Positions 1 through 12,860 of a DNA stretch of 64,000 nt are shown here, in pieces. The notes below the pieces were generated by a model. It did not search any database. It worked only from the letters and a program-made list of their open reading frames with translations, and had not been told where the DNA came from. This DNA is from Phoebastria nigripes (Eukaryota > Chordata > Aves > Procellariiformes > Diomedeidae). The position numbers were made by a program, and so were the translations under genes. Location of the stretch: positions 421,675-485,674 of the forward strand of contig JAYKAV010002650.1 of NCBI GenBank assembly GCA_035582835.1. The letters are read 5' to 3'. Positions within the stretch are counted from its first letter, which is position 1; each line of letters begins with the position of its first letter.

Positions 1-1112
1 TCCCCATTTTTTGAAATTACTTTTCTCACTATTTAAGGGGAGGAATGCCGAGAAATTATCCTTCCCTCTCTCCTGCAGACTTTTCAGCAGATGATAGGGA
101 GTAGTTAGAGCTTCCTAGCAGTTAGGTATTTTCAGCATATGTGTGCATGTTTCCAGGAAGCCTATTTCTTGAATACCCAAGTGTTCATTGAGAGGCCAGG
201 CAAGAGGAGATCTGAGACTGAACTGAGTGCTTTAACTGTTAGCCACTTGCTCAGCAGTGAGTGCTCCACATTGCCCAGCACTCATGGACGCAATGATTTA
301 GATCCCAAATGCAAGGGAATCCTGGCTGACAGCAGCAGATCTGGCTTGCCAGCAGGTTCCACATGGAAGTGTCCAGCTGGGCTGGTCCTTTCTGCTTTAA
401 AGCTGACATGCAGAGCTCCTTCTGCTTATCACACCTGAGTAAGAAGCACTCAGAGGCTGTGGCAATGGAAGCTATACACAAAGTGAACAGTAATGTCTCA
501 GGGCCAGATTCTGCCACCCTTTCCAGAAGTAATTCTATTGCCTGCGAATAGTGATGTTGAAAGCAAGAGGAGTAAGAGACTACATATGAATGAGAAAGGC
601 AGAGTTATGCTGAGAACTTGGACATTGTCCTTTGGGGTCTAAAAGATGTCTTTGAGCTGTGTAAGTAGCCTTCTCATCCCATGTCTTAATAGCACAGTGC
701 TGCATTTCCTCCCTCTCTCCAGGTTTTTGATGTACATAGATCAACTGGCTGGGCATTTCCTGTCTGTTGCAGGTTAACTTGCAAAGCTGGCCAGGTGAAA
801 CAATGTATTCAAGGCTTTTAGTTTGCTAATGTGGCAGAATATTTCCCACATCTTATAAATACTTATAGCTATGATAAAGAGGTGAGTGGAAGCAGCGGGA
901 CTGAAGCAGCGTCCACTCTCAGTCACAGGGCCAGATTTGCACTGGCATACAGTGGGTGGCAGAATTTGGCCTGGGTTGTGTAAAGACCAAGATGTGTATA
1001 TGTTTCCTGCTTCAGGTAATAATGTGCTAAGTTACTACTTTATGCACAGAGGTATGGAAACCTTTTTTTATGTTTTTCCCTCCCTCCCTCCTCTTTCCAT
1101 TCTATGATCCAG
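1..1112 (+). other. BRSK2: BRSK2 intron (3' part)
   Basis: Non-coding sequence upstream of the 48-nt BRSK2 exon, ending in a pyrimidine-rich tract (about 1075-1106) and the acceptor AG at 1111-1112. I looked for the preceding BRSK2 exon, which would encode the end of the C-terminal KA1-type domain, and did not find it, so it lies before the window. The short open frames here show no family resemblance. The intron carries two copies of the terminus of a decayed inverted-repeat element, listed separately. Confidence 0.8.
506..971. repeat. Decayed inverted-repeat (MITE-like) element or pair of elements
   Basis: The 19-mer gggccagattctgccaccc at 506 is matched on the opposite strand by gggtggcagaatttggcc at 954-971, with one mismatch over 18 bases. 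Between them, about 925-973 is itself an imperfect palindrome: it opens with gggccagattt and closes with cagaatttggcc. A fourth end of the same type (gaggcagaatttggccc) sits near 2321-2337. The pattern of ggccagatt/aatttggcc termini is what an old terminal-inverted-repeat DNA element family leaves behind. I infer a MITE-like origin; the family name is not assigned and no target-site duplication was established. Confidence 0.5.
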
Positions 1113-1160
1113 ACACCACTAACTGTATGGAGTTGATGACTGGCAGACTTTCCAAATGTG
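1113..1160 (+). CDS. BRSK2: BRSK2 penultimate coding exon (48 nt, internal)
   Basis: BRSK2 (SAD-A) is an AMPK-related Ser/Thr kinase, activated by LKB1, that controls neuronal polarity, synaptic development and secretion. This exon encodes part of the tail after the C-terminal KA1-like regulatory domain. Read in phase 1 (G|AC ACC ACT ...), it gives (D)TTNCMELMTGRLSKC(G), the recognisable BRSK2 tail; from memory human has MEMM where this has MELM. It is flanked by an acceptor (pyrimidine tract then AG at 1111-1112) and a strong donor, gtaagaa, at 1161. It ends with the first base of a Gly codon, which fits both downstream acceptors at 12885 and 13610. No catalytic residues lie here; the kinase domain is upstream of the window. 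BRSK1 was considered, but the tail sequence and the MOB2 neighbour fit BRSK2. Confidence 0.95.
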
Positions 1161-2189
1161 GTAAGAACTTCCTTCCCTTCTGCCTTTTCTCCTTCCCCAG
1201 CCCCTGCTGAGCAACATAATAATGCGCCGTCCTGTCCCTTCCACCTGTTCCCCTTCCCTATTCCTGCTCTCCCACGCTCTTTTCAAGACTACCCACCCTG
1301 TAACAGCCCACTATGTCTTTCACTTACCTGGTGGACACAAGCATATACCCCTTATTCTGTTCCTCCCCATCCATGCACAGATGCACAGGCTCCACCATGG
1401 CTTTCCCCTTCATAGCACAAGTGTGTGGTGTTGCACTTGAGATTCCCTCCCTCACTGTAACCCAGGCCAGTGATTTTCTTTTTCTTTCCGTGTTTTTTTT
1501 CCTCTTTTGTTTACCTGCTGCCTTTGATTCATGATTCTTCAGTCCCTTTTCTGCAGTGAAGCTGAATGCTGCCCTGCTAGCTGCTGTCTCCCTTGGTTTC
1601 CTGCTATTTATTGAGACAGGATTGCTATGTTATTTAATTCCCTTTTGCATCCACTCCCTTCTTCCCCAGATATCCTTGTGGTAAGACCCTTTTAAATCTT
1701 CCATAAGACACACTGCATATTATCTCTCAGACACTTAGCTAGTGTAAATTGCCATAGCTCCAGTCTGGTCTTGGGGAAGGATATTGTGTCTCTAGCTGGA
1801 GGAGTAGTGAACCTACTGGAGATTCAGAATTTTGCTAGGAATGAGAAAAAAAAGAGTATCCTGCAAAACTTGCAGCTCAACTTGCTTGGGGTTCCATGAA
1901 TTTTGGTTAACTTGTCCCTTGCCTTCCCTCCCCTCTATGGACACATGGACTGTATTCTTTCTTTCATTACCTATGCCCCTACTGACTCCTCCAAATACAA
2001 TGGTGGAAATACCCAAATACTATGAGAGGTTTTTGTCTTATTACTTATATCTTGTATGGAAAGGTTCTGTACAAGAGAACTCTGTTCTCTTTAGATTTCC
2101 ATTCTGATATGTAGGTTGAATTCAGGTATCTCTGTGAAAGGGAACACAAGCTGTTGAGGAAGTGATCACTGAGCTAGTACCGCTCTCCA

Positions 2190-2245
2190 GCTGGACCTGC
2201 GACTCCTACGTCATCTCTCTGTAAAATGAGAAAAGTTGTTCTGGA
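2190..2245 (+). repeat. Possible MIR-type SINE 3' fragment
   Basis: The string tcatctctctgtaaaatgag resembles the MIR 3' core (cctcatctgtaaaatggg), preceded by ctcc-type sequence. The match is short and proves nothing alone; it is consistent with an ancient amniote SINE remnant. Confidence 0.25.
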
Positions 2246-2320
2246 GTTGTTGTGGAGTCTGTAACAACAAAGGAAGGTTGTCACAGTAGAGATAATATTA
2301 GGTTTATGTCTGTGTGACTG

Positions 2321-2337
2321 AGGCAGAATTTGGCCCG
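2321..2337. repeat. Isolated terminus of the ggccagatt inverted-repeat family
   Basis: gaggcagaatttggccc repeats the closing end seen at 954-971, 1.35 kb further on. It may be a second element whose other end has decayed, or one terminus of a larger composite. Only the terminal match is visible. Confidence 0.35.
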
Positions 2338-5300
2338 TTTCCTGTATTTCAGATGATCTCTTTCCCTTNAGTTGCAGCTTTGCTGGTGGGAGTTTTTCCT
2401 TTGCTCTGAAAGGAGCTCGTTTGATTTCTTATTTGAGTTTTCTCAGTTACACCATTTCTGATCTCCTCATGAAGACTCATTTAAGTTGTAGGCAGACCTC
2501 CAGCTTCTTCTTGAAGGCATCAGACAGCAAATCCCTCTTCTCCCTCAAGCCTTTGTTTCTTGTCTGGATCTGGCATTCACATCATATGAAAATATTGAAA
2601 TGCTGATTCTACTGATTGCTTGCAAGTTAATTGAGCTATATAGATAACCAGCCAGTACTCTGCATTCTCTAGATAGAGAGCATTACTGCTCACTCCTAGT
2701 TCAGGCAGGCCCTCCAGCTGTCACAGTGTCAGCATCAATCCAACAAGGGACAAAGAAGACAAGATGAAGGCCAGCAGGGAGACTATTTTGTGGCAGCTAC
2801 AGCACAGACAGAGCACATATATATATCCAGAGAAGAGAAAGGATGGGTTATAGGCATTTAACGGAACTGCTTCCTTTGAATCATATTCCTGTTGGTGTGC
2901 TCACACACAACATAAGCAGTGGTGACTGCACCGTGCTGAATTCCACCCTCCCATATGAGTGAAGAGCTATTTCGCGTGCAGGAGAGCTCACCCAGAATTT
3001 AGACAGGGGAATGAAAGGGAATGATGCCAGCATTTAGCCTATTCTTGGCAAACTGTCCTCTATGACTTTGAGGACAGGGAACCCCCTGTGAATTTGACAC
3101 AATGTTCATCTAGTAACAACAAATAGTGTAAGAAAAACTATACTATGTGTTTTTTTGACCTCATCATTGTTCCATATCCTGAAAGTGAGCACAGGGAGTC
3201 ATTCTTGCAAAAGAGTTAACACTGGAGCAGGAAGAGCTAATCAGATGCTTTATGCCTGGCTCAGCCATGTGAAAGCTCTGGTGGGAATGAGGAATATCTT
3301 TTCACCCACTATAAACTATTGAATGTTGTAATTAACAGCAAGGCAAATTTATTTAGTCCTTTAAATGTTATCTCGTCTTCTGCTAGCAGTGGTCATCAAT
3401 CTGAGAAGTGATTTTGCATATAGCCATTGGCATTGAAAAACAAGTTAATACTGAACAGCAAGGGTATGTCATAGGAGCTGCCAATATCCAAATGACGTAA
3501 CAGCTATCAACCCTACCTGTGCACGCTAGAAAACTGCTGCCAACTCTTAATATTTCACAACAGAAGAAAATAATTTGACTCATAATAAAGTTGAAATGCA
3601 TGTTGGGGTGGAATATTTTATTTTATGTTTCCACCCATTTGAGCAGGGGAATGGGCATTTCTATTGTCAGAAGGACTAAACTGGTTTCCATGAAGTCTTT
3701 CATACCTGTTCATAAGATTAAATTTACCTTGTAAAAATTAAAACCTTTACATTTAAAATGCAGCTGTAACCTGAAAACTGCCTATAGGAGTGATACCTTC
3801 TAACTTAGCTGATCTATTCCTTGTGTGTATTCAGAGCCAAATCAGTTTCGTGACAAATAAGCTTTACCACTTTATGTGCTGCCATTAAGCCTTATAAAAT
3901 CAACACAGCTGTAAAAGAACAAGCTGGATTTTGTTTCTTTTGAGGCAGGATTGAGAGAACTGTTTGCTACCATCTAATCTGGTATTTATGTCTATCTCAG
4001 TGAAGAATAGGTTGTATAATTGACAATGAGGTTCTAATAGGTTCTGCAGAGCCATTATATTAAAAAAAAAAAATCAAGATAATACACAAACTGGAAAGCC
4101 CTCCAGCTTCAACCACAAAGCTGGGAATTAGAAATCAAGTTATCATTGTAGATTGAGCACGTTGGATCTGGAGCTGTTACTATACACCACACAGAAGCCC
4201 ACAGTGCCATTTCAGTAGTCCTTGTTCAGAAAAGAGTGTGTCTTTACAAACTTTAATGATTTTAAGTCCTTTAAATAGTGAGCTGAGAATTTCCTTGGGT
4301 GGTTGACTCAGTAGTAAAGCTGATGTACAGCCTTTGATAGCTCCCCTCCCCAGCCATCCCCAGTTTTTTGGAGTCCTTAGTAAGTATGTTTCATCAGGGT
4401 GCTGGCTGCTGGCAGAAAGGTCTGAAAAGCCTGCCTTATTCTTGACTTTACCTTCTGAGAAACACCAGGAAGCCTGTAAACTTCCCAGTCTCCACACTGT
4501 AGCTGTCTGGGGCTGAATTTTATTTCCCAGTAAGGCAATCTTTGTTTGTTGCTTTCCATCCCTCATGACTCTCAGGAAAGTCTTCAGTTACATCAGTGGC
4601 ACTTCCATGGAACTGGGTGACGGTAAGAGGAGGAAAAGGTTAGTACATATAACTAGTGCAGCTCAAGTCAAATCATGCTATCGTGTTAGGCACTGCACAA
4701 ACATATGTTCCTGCAAAGTCGTAGATCATAACCCTGTGACAACAGACTGGCCAGAAGACCTCGTGTTTATTCTTAAACATCCTGTGTTGCCACTTACAAT
4801 TCAAAACCTTGATTCCTGGCACCAGAGTTAAACAAAAAGCTTTACAGATCCTTGTGTGTACCTGTGGCTATCACCAAAATGACCTGATCAAAGCAGAAGC
4901 ATAGCAAATCCACTTGCCTTTCATATCTTTCCAATGTATCTCATTCAAGTCTCTTGCTTCCAGTGTTTAGGATATTACATAGCTTCCTATTCAGAGCCAT
5001 CTGACCTTGTCCCCCATGGCCAATCATCCTCTGTGCACACAGAGCAATTGCACTGCAGTAAAGGCTTCTCTTCATAGCTCCTTGCAATCACAGTTTGATT
5101 CATACAGATGCAAGCCCATGTTAATAGCATCCCAAGCTACTTGAGAAATTAGGAGACATTTTGTAGTTTAAAACTGGTTACATCATATTTGGGTTGCAAT
5201 TGCAGCATGTAGCTTTGTGAGTGCTAGTTTAGAGACTGTTGGTGTTACTAGCAGCAGCAAATATCTGGATTTGGTGCTTTTGGAAGTGATCCTGATCCAT

Positions 5301-8300
5301 ATAGGCATTAATTAGAGTAATCCTGCTTTTCACGAAGTAGCTATTTGATAGAAGAGGAGGTTGGTGATTTGCGTTCATAAAGTCATAACTGATGGCAGTA
5401 AACACTGATGCTGAAACCTGCAGAAAAAAACATATGCTGCCCTCCCAGCTGAAAGGCTCTTCTCACCACTGTTACACTGTGAGGTAGTCAGAACAATTTT
5501 TTTTTATTAGCATTTCTGAAAAATGTGCTGGTTACTGGTCTTTCTGAGCATGGCTGATTCTTCTGTCTAAATTGTGACCCAAATGAGAGATAAAAGGAAG
5601 AAGACCTGCCTGAAAGATCACATATTCATTCATAATGGGTGGATCATGATAAGTAAGGTAAGTCAGATTTTCCGAAGAGTTCAAGCCAGGTTTCCCAGTT
5701 ATCCTTGCCCATTCTACTAGTATCCTTTGCTGTCCAAATGGATGGCTGACTCCCCCCACATTGTAGTCATATTTCTTCACTCTAGCGTTGTGTTGGGGAG
5801 ACATTTCTTTTTCAATTCATGACTCATGTTTTTGCACTGTAGAAGAGGGTAGCAACAAAAATGGCAACTTGGCACTAAAGATGAATCCAGATGTATTGAA
5901 CTATTTGATACATGTCAGATCCTGTTTTGACAGCTATGGCTAGATTTTTACTGTCCAATACAAGATGTTTTCCTCTTTCTCTGTGATAATATCTAATGCG
6001 GAAAACACAGATATCTCTCTCTTAATTAAGGTCACAGTACTTTATTTATGGCAGGCAGTTCCTCAGGATACTCCATGTGAATATTTACTTGCTGTACTAA
6101 GCTAAATTTGAGGTGGCCTCCCCGGAAGATTAGATCATATTTTGAAGGGATTGATTCAGAGGAAATGAGGAGGCAACATTTCACCAGCATACACAGATCG
6201 TTTCTCTCCTTAGGAAGAGGTCAGAGAACTTAAAACCCATAAGATCATATTTGAACATCCATCTGGCAGGAAAGGACAAAATCATATTATTAAGTGCCAA
6301 TACATTTCTGACATATTTATAGACAAAAAATTGGAATGAAGCAGCAGAAGTCTCTAAGAGAATGGGTAGCAGCAATACAGTCATCTGCTATGGCTTTACG
6401 AGTGTAGGTCATCAGCTTCCCCTCTCAGCACACACTTGTGCAGGCAGATCTTTGTAAAAGGACAGGCAGATACAAAGAATTCTTGGGCTGAGTCCTTTAC
6501 CAGCCAATTTGCCAGAACAGCGTGATTCCACAACAGAATCTGGCATCTCTTCATCCCACCACTATCCTTGCCTGCTCTTTCAGTGCCACCAGCTGTCCAA
6601 ACGAATGTATGATTTCCTCCTCTCCGTCATCATGTCTTCTTTTTTGAATGTTATGTGGTGGTGCTGATTGGCCAGAGCTATTCATCAGTAACGGACACGT
6701 TTGTTTTCTAATTAATTACTCATGCCTTAGCTCTGCAGAAGGTAGCAGCAAGGAAATATGCCTCATCTATTTGGGTCTTTGCTGCCTGTGTTCACCATTC
6801 TCTAACTCATTACCCAAGATCTACCTGTCTCAGTTATATTGTCTGTGACAGGAGAGGCTGAACTAGATCTCAGCTTCTCTGTGTGTGTATTTGAGAGAGA
6901 GAAAAAATGTGCAAGATAGAGGCAGAATGGCCATCTGGATGCATTTGGCTAGTCACAAATATTGGGCCACCCTCCTGCAGAGGAGACAGGATGTTTTAGG
7001 GGAGTAAGAACAAGGATGGGTTATAGAGCATTTAAATGTCAGGTTGGTTGTTCAGATCTACCCAGGTGTGTAGCGATTGAAAGTTCCCATCTTCTGCTGG
7101 TAGCACGGACACCTGTGCTAATAGTGTGTGATAATCTGAGTAGTTCTTACCAGCAGTCTGTTTCTGCAAACACTGTTTTCAGCTGGCATTTTTACTGGCA
7201 GAGTCTAAGGACTCTGAAAAATAAGCTCTGTTCTTACCTTTGGAAGTCACCTTTCCCAGTTGCAATTCAGGTGTACTGCTAAGAAACTGGAGTTGTTCTG
7301 TGGACTGTCTGTCTCCATTTTCTAGTCCTAAACTGAAATGAAATCAAAACAACTGTCCCATTAGATAACTAACTGGGGAAAAAAATAAATGGGAAAACTT
7401 GTTCTGGTCAATCTGTTGTGACAATTTATAAATCCAGTAAAAACCACATCCATGTCCCTTGAAATGCTTTCCTGACTTCCTATATTTTTAGACAAGTACC
7501 AGTCTTGGCATTTCTGCAGTTTCTTCAGCTCGCTTCAAGTGGCCTAGAATGAATTCGTAGAGTAGGAGGAAGTTCTGTGTGATGGCCTCCAGCAAGACAT
7601 TGCAATGGCCTTTCTGTCTAGACCCTTCTCCAGTCTAGAGGGAAGCTTCATACATCCAACCATTAAATGAGCAAAAAATTCTTTCTGTAGGCTTCTTCAG
7701 TAGTCGGTGAGCTCATTGAGGCATCTCTCTGATTTGTATTTGTACAATGCCTAGCCTAGGGGCTCTTTAGTCTGAAGGAAGACCCCTACATGATACTACA
7801 ACTACACAAAGAGGAATAGGCCACTTTTATCTTTCTGTCAACCCTTTCACTGCATATACTCTTGGAGTAGGTTCTATATTTTAAGTCTTCTGTTTTCGAA
7901 GGCAGAAGGGACTCTGCCAACAGAAACCAAGCAAACAGGCAAAAAATGCCTAGTCTTAACAAAGAGGGCTAGAACTCTGTCAAAGTAGTGAAATGGGTTT
8001 GAAAGGGAATGGATTATCACCCATCAAGAGAGTATTTCAATGCTTTATGTGAAAGGAGTTGGATTTTTGTTACATGATTCACTGAAACCACAGCTGCTAT
8101 CGAAATACAGAGCAAGCTAGGGATGAAAAAGACAAGGGGTTAAAGAGAAAGAAATGAGTATAGGAAGAAAACCTCAGTAGCAGAGGCAGGCAGAAGACAG
8201 TCAGAAAGGATGTGAAAGCAACAAGGGAAGGAATATGGGAAGTCAGGTTGACAAAGCGTGTCTCTGTTTCCAGTGGAGACCTGTCTTTTCCCATTCACTT

Positions 8301-8502
8301 TCTCCCAAAGCCTAAGCTAAAAATGTGGAAACCCCAAATTTCTCAGGCTATACAGAAAGGAAAGGCAGAGGATAATCCCACAGATGGCATATTTGTTTTG
8401 TGCAACTTTGTGTTCAGCACCACAAGGATTACTGCATTAAAAATACATAGACTTGAGAGAGATGGTTTCACAGGAGAAGGAAGTGCCTCAGGGTTTGCTT
8501 GC

Positions 8503-8557
8503 ATTAAGTCAATGGGAATGTTGCTATTTGCTTCAATGAAAACAGGACCAAGTCCTT
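8503..8557. repeat. Decayed palindromic repeat (aagtcaatggg type)
   Basis: aagtcaatgggaatg is followed after a few bases by an imperfect inverted copy (ctatttgcttcaatg) and then acaggaccaag. This hairpin arrangement is a form I recall as common in bird and turtle introns. The assignment rests on recollection and the visible decayed symmetry. Confidence 0.3.
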
Positions 8558-8674
8558 ATCTGACTGTCTTAAAATGTTACAAAACAACAGGCTCTAATCA
8601 GTGACTGAAGCCTCCAGGCTTGTCCTGAAGCTGCCTGTTCACCACCTCCTGTTATTTTCCGTGGAGGACTCTGA

Positions 8675-8733
8675 GGGTCTTTGCAAGGTCAGGGCAGAGT
8701 TTTTGCAAGGTCAGAGCAGGGTCTTTGCGAGGT
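8675..8733 (+). repeat. 22-bp minisatellite, about 2.7 copies
   Basis: The unit containing tttgcaaggtcagggcag recurs at exactly 22-bp spacing: the tttgc cores are at 8680, 8702 and 8724. Substitutions are few (ggg/gag, caag/cgag). It is a small intronic tandem duplication with no visible function. Confidence 0.8.
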
Positions 8734-11700
8734 GCATCCTTTCCCAGTGTCACTTCTGGTGCCTGGAGTGAATCACCTCATTTTCTCTTTCCTCTCTTAC
8801 CTGGGTGCTCCACTTCCACTTTGCTTCTCAAACCTGTGACACCACTGGGGCTAGGTCAATGTCAGACAGACTTCCTAAGAACAGCAGATGTAATACTGAG
8901 GACTGTGAGGCTTGATACAAGCCACCTGCCCAGCCTCCTTTTACATTTTTGTGTCTGTCTCCAGCCCTGTTTCTTCCTTTTAGTACCTGTTGTATTCAAA
9001 TGCATTCACAGTTTTGACTTCTTTCGTGATATTTGGCCATGACAGTGCTGCACACAGGTGCCACAAACCAGTGCCTTCTCCATAAATACATTTCTCTAGC
9101 ATCCCTTCAATACATGACCCTTTCATAAGCTTCAGTGCTTGTTTTCAAACCCATTCCCCTTCCCCATCTTGCAGCATACAGCTCCTTGGTCTAACTCATA
9201 AATGCACATATCCATCTCCTCCTAATAGATGTAAACCTAATGCTCTGAACCTCCCCTCCTGCCTCTGATCCTTCTCACGGTTTCTCACCCTTGCTACCCT
9301 TCATGCCTTCTTTGCTCTGTGTTGATGAACATTTGCTCTCAAGGGGAAAGAAGACCTTAGTTACAGATGCATGAAACACCAGGGAAGTTTTGAAGAATCA
9401 GTGAGCCAAACCTTCATCCCTGTCCAGAGGAAATGGGATGTCATCTCACTTTCTGAAATAGGAGAGGCAGCCTTTTTGAGGCCCCCAGGTGGACAGGTGT
9501 AAGAGCCTATCACGCATTTTGCACTGAATGCTAGGAGTGCAAGATTGCTGAAAAAGCTATTCTAATCCATCATCACCTGCATTTTCAAGTCTTGTTTTAC
9601 TGGATGTATAAGCCCAAAGGGAACTGAGAACTAAGAGGAGCAATACCACACACCATTTTCATGCTTCCAGCGTAGCTGACCCATGTTTACATATTTCCAG
9701 AGAAAAATGTGAGGACTCTTTTTCTATCCAAAGACCAATATCTAGACCAGCCCAAGAGTGGGCTAACAAGCTGTCATGTAGACAACATCAATGCAGTGAT
9801 TGTCTGTATTGCTTAGTGTAGGATCAGTTCTTTCTTGACTGCAGGATAGGAGAGCATTATTACCTAGTATTTAATTACAAGTCCAGATACTACAAAAGGC
9901 AAAGGAAGGAAAGGGTTAGTGAAATGGCCTATTTTATTTTTCAGAAGCTCTCTTTAAACATCCCTAAGGATTTCTTACCTCCCATTAAAGTTTTACCTGA
10001 AAATGCTGATTGTAAGGAATCCAGTAGTGATCCAGACAAAGAAAAGCAGACTGTTAAATACTTTTGCTGCAATAAATCTCCAGGCACTTGAAAGCCAGTA
10101 GGGCATGGGGAGGAGAAAGGGTGGATGAAACAGGGGCTGCATATTTTAATAGAATGATTAAAAATCCTGTATCAGGACTCAGGAAATACAAGATATATAA
10201 ATATAATTTTAAAAATGTTTTATTGCTCCATTCTTGCAAGTTGTACTTTTGTCTACTGTTCCTGTCTACATGAAAACAAAAAACTTCCCCAATTCCTGCA
10301 GAGCCCTGCTTACTCTGCCCTCTTCTTTCCCTCAAAGCTTGTTAAATAAACTGCTCAGCTGAATAACTAGAGATATTTCCCTCCCCTTTTCTCCCAACCT
10401 AGCAGTCTTTCCCTCTCCAGCATTTTTTTCAGTGCTCTTTTTCATTCTCTCTGCTGACTCCATTTGCTTATGAAGATGAGGGGTCCAAAGCCACATAAGA
10501 ACCAGATCTGCCCACATTCCTGCATTCAAGGCTGAGTGTTCGCTTGCTTTTTTTCTTTCTTTTCATTGAAAAAGAGTATCCACCCAAAAGAAGTAGAAAT
10601 GAGTCTGAGCAGAGCATGCGCCCACAAACCTAAAACAGTTTTAGGGAGACTTAGGGAAATCTCTGAAATAGAAGTCATAGATGTGGAACAGATATCCCCC
10701 TTCCAAAGCATTTGCATGCATGTGGAAGGAAGCAGGTGGAGCTCACGGAGGTCTGACCCTGTAACGACTGAGAATTTGATAGCCCTTCTCTTCTTAGCCA
10801 GAAATTGAGATATGTGCTTTGCCTGGCTGTTTGTCTGGGCCCATCTCTAAGGCTTCAGTCAGTTAGGTGAATGATGCCCTTCCAGAAACTAACAGNCATT
10901 TGCTTGTGGTATTGGTGTAACTGAACGCACAGACAGAACCAGGGCCAGCAGTAAGTTAACCACAAAGCAGCAAGTAGAGGAAGACAAGGAATGAATTAGG
11001 TTAATAAGATTGAGAACCTTCACTGTATATGCCAGCCATTTGATTTTTCTCAATGCCTGTTAACATGCAGAGGAAAGCAGCAACTACCTGGTTAGCACGG
11101 GGCAGGAAAAAAAGAGTAACACATTCAGTTTTGCAGGGCACAAATACTATGTATTTCCTCTTTCTTTGTATAAGAGCAGTTGGTATCTGTCTAGCATTTT
11201 CTGTTCGAGAATAAGAAAGCACTCAACAAGCTCTTCAGACAGTTTACCATGCACAGAAAATACTTGCCTGCTGTAGTAACTGGTTTGCTTATGTTTGTAA
11301 TGAAAGTGAAGGGAAATATAGTATTACCAAGCCACCAGTGTCCACCAACTGTGGATAAATGGCAATCTCTGCTATGAAGAAAACCCTTTGCTCCTGACTG
11401 AATGTTCCCATCTCGGGGACGAAAGGTTCCACTCTTCACAGCATACCACAGCATTGGAAGGCAGATACAGGGAGCCTGTTTCCTTCTGGGAGCTGGAGAA
11501 TGAAATTACTTNGGTGGGATATAAATGATTTGAATTTGTTAGAACAACGGAGCCAACAGCCCCAATATTGAGAAAAGCATCATGGGGTTTTAATGATCAC
11601 GAACAGGCATCACCTCTGTGGGTGTATGTTTGATAAAAAACACCTTCAATATCCATGTTCAGAGAATTTAGTGTGACCCCTCCTATGTCTGATCAGGATT

Positions 11701-12783
11701 AATCCCCCAATCCAAGAGAAATAAAAGGGACTAGAAATGCCGCAAAAAGACTACCTTTCCAGTAGTAGCTGGTCCCTTTCCCTCGGTAGCACCCCAGAGC
11801 CTTTCCTCAGGTATGGCCTTCCACACATCCTCTGACACAGGACTAGATTAACAGCATACAACCCTTCTGCCTGGAGGTCCAAATGTCATGAAAGATTGTA
11901 TTCACGTGCACAGTGCCCAACCCACATTAATACTGCAACCTGCTCTAGTGGCTGGCTTAATGAGATACCTGTTCTACTAGCACGCAGCCCTCTCTGGCTC
12001 TTAACTCCACTGGAGTGAATGTCAGTGTCATGGAGGCTGTATTGTAGAGAGAACATAAATTCAGGACAATGAAGAAGCAGTTCTTGACCCTGATAGGTCC
12101 CAGAAATAGTTAGATGCGTAACAGCCTGTTTCCACAGTGCATTCAGCATCTTCATTTCCAGGTACCTGTTGTAAGAAGGATCTGAAGGTGCTTAGAAGCT
12201 TGCAAGTACAAGCCACAAACCACACATGCAGATGGCAATATTCACGTCAGCCGTAGCTCATTTTTCAAATGCTGTTTCCCTTGGAGCACTCAGGTGCTTC
12301 AGGCTTAGTGACTGAAAGGTGAGCAAGGAGATACTCAGAATGAAATAAAATGTAGGCAAAGAAAGGCTAATGCCCGGTGTAGCCAGAGAGCTTAGCAAGG
12401 CTGCAAAGCAAAGCACCAGTTGGCGACCACATACAAATACCCCGTGTTTGTAACAGCAGCAGTAAGATGGGATTTGCCTGTATCCAGCGTTAAATTCACT
12501 GACTTTTCAGTGCGGAGTGGCCAAGTGACTCCAAGTAATAGACTGAACTATTTCAGCCACACGGTACTGTGTCCTCCTCCTCCCCCACTCAGGAGAAAAC
12601 TAGGACCTTCCCCCTCGGTGCTTTATGCTCCCAGCCTCTTTATTTCTGTAGGTGTCCCATCCTAAACACTCTTCCTCTTCCTGCTCATTGTCTTCATCCC
12701 CCACACACCCCCACGCACGTGGCTCTGGATCTCCTCATCATGTTCTTCTCGTTAAAAACCCCATTGTTCATTTGTTTGTTTGT

Positions 12784-12860
12784 TCTCTCTCTTTCTCTCC
12801 TCTTTTTCTCTCTCTTTCCCTCTCGTTTTTTTTTTTCTTTCTTTCTTTCTTTCTTTTTTT
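12784..12860 (+). promoter_or_regulatory. BRSK2: Extended pyrimidine tract before the BRSK2 12885 acceptor
   Basis: About 75 nearly uninterrupted pyrimidines (tctctctttctctcc..., then (ttc/tttc)n) lie just upstream of acceptor 12883-12884. UCUU/CUCUCU motifs are the known binding sites of PTB proteins, which repress many neuronal exons. I infer that inclusion of the 12885 exon may be under PTB control; the sequence alone shows only the tract and its position. Confidence 0.6.

Noticed and set aside
4180..4566. 128-codon minus-strand frame in the BRSK2 intron
   Set aside because: Composition is unremarkable and no domain is recognised. Frames of this size are expected by chance in 64 kb.
8413..8428. 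REST/RE1-like site (TTCAGCACC then ACAAGGAT)
   Set aside because: Only the left half-site matches; the right half (GGACAG) is absent. A 9-base match is expected about once by chance in a window this size.
8212..8604. 130-codon frame in the BRSK2 intron
   Set aside because: It crosses a decayed palindromic repeat, has no flanking splice structure and no family resemblance.
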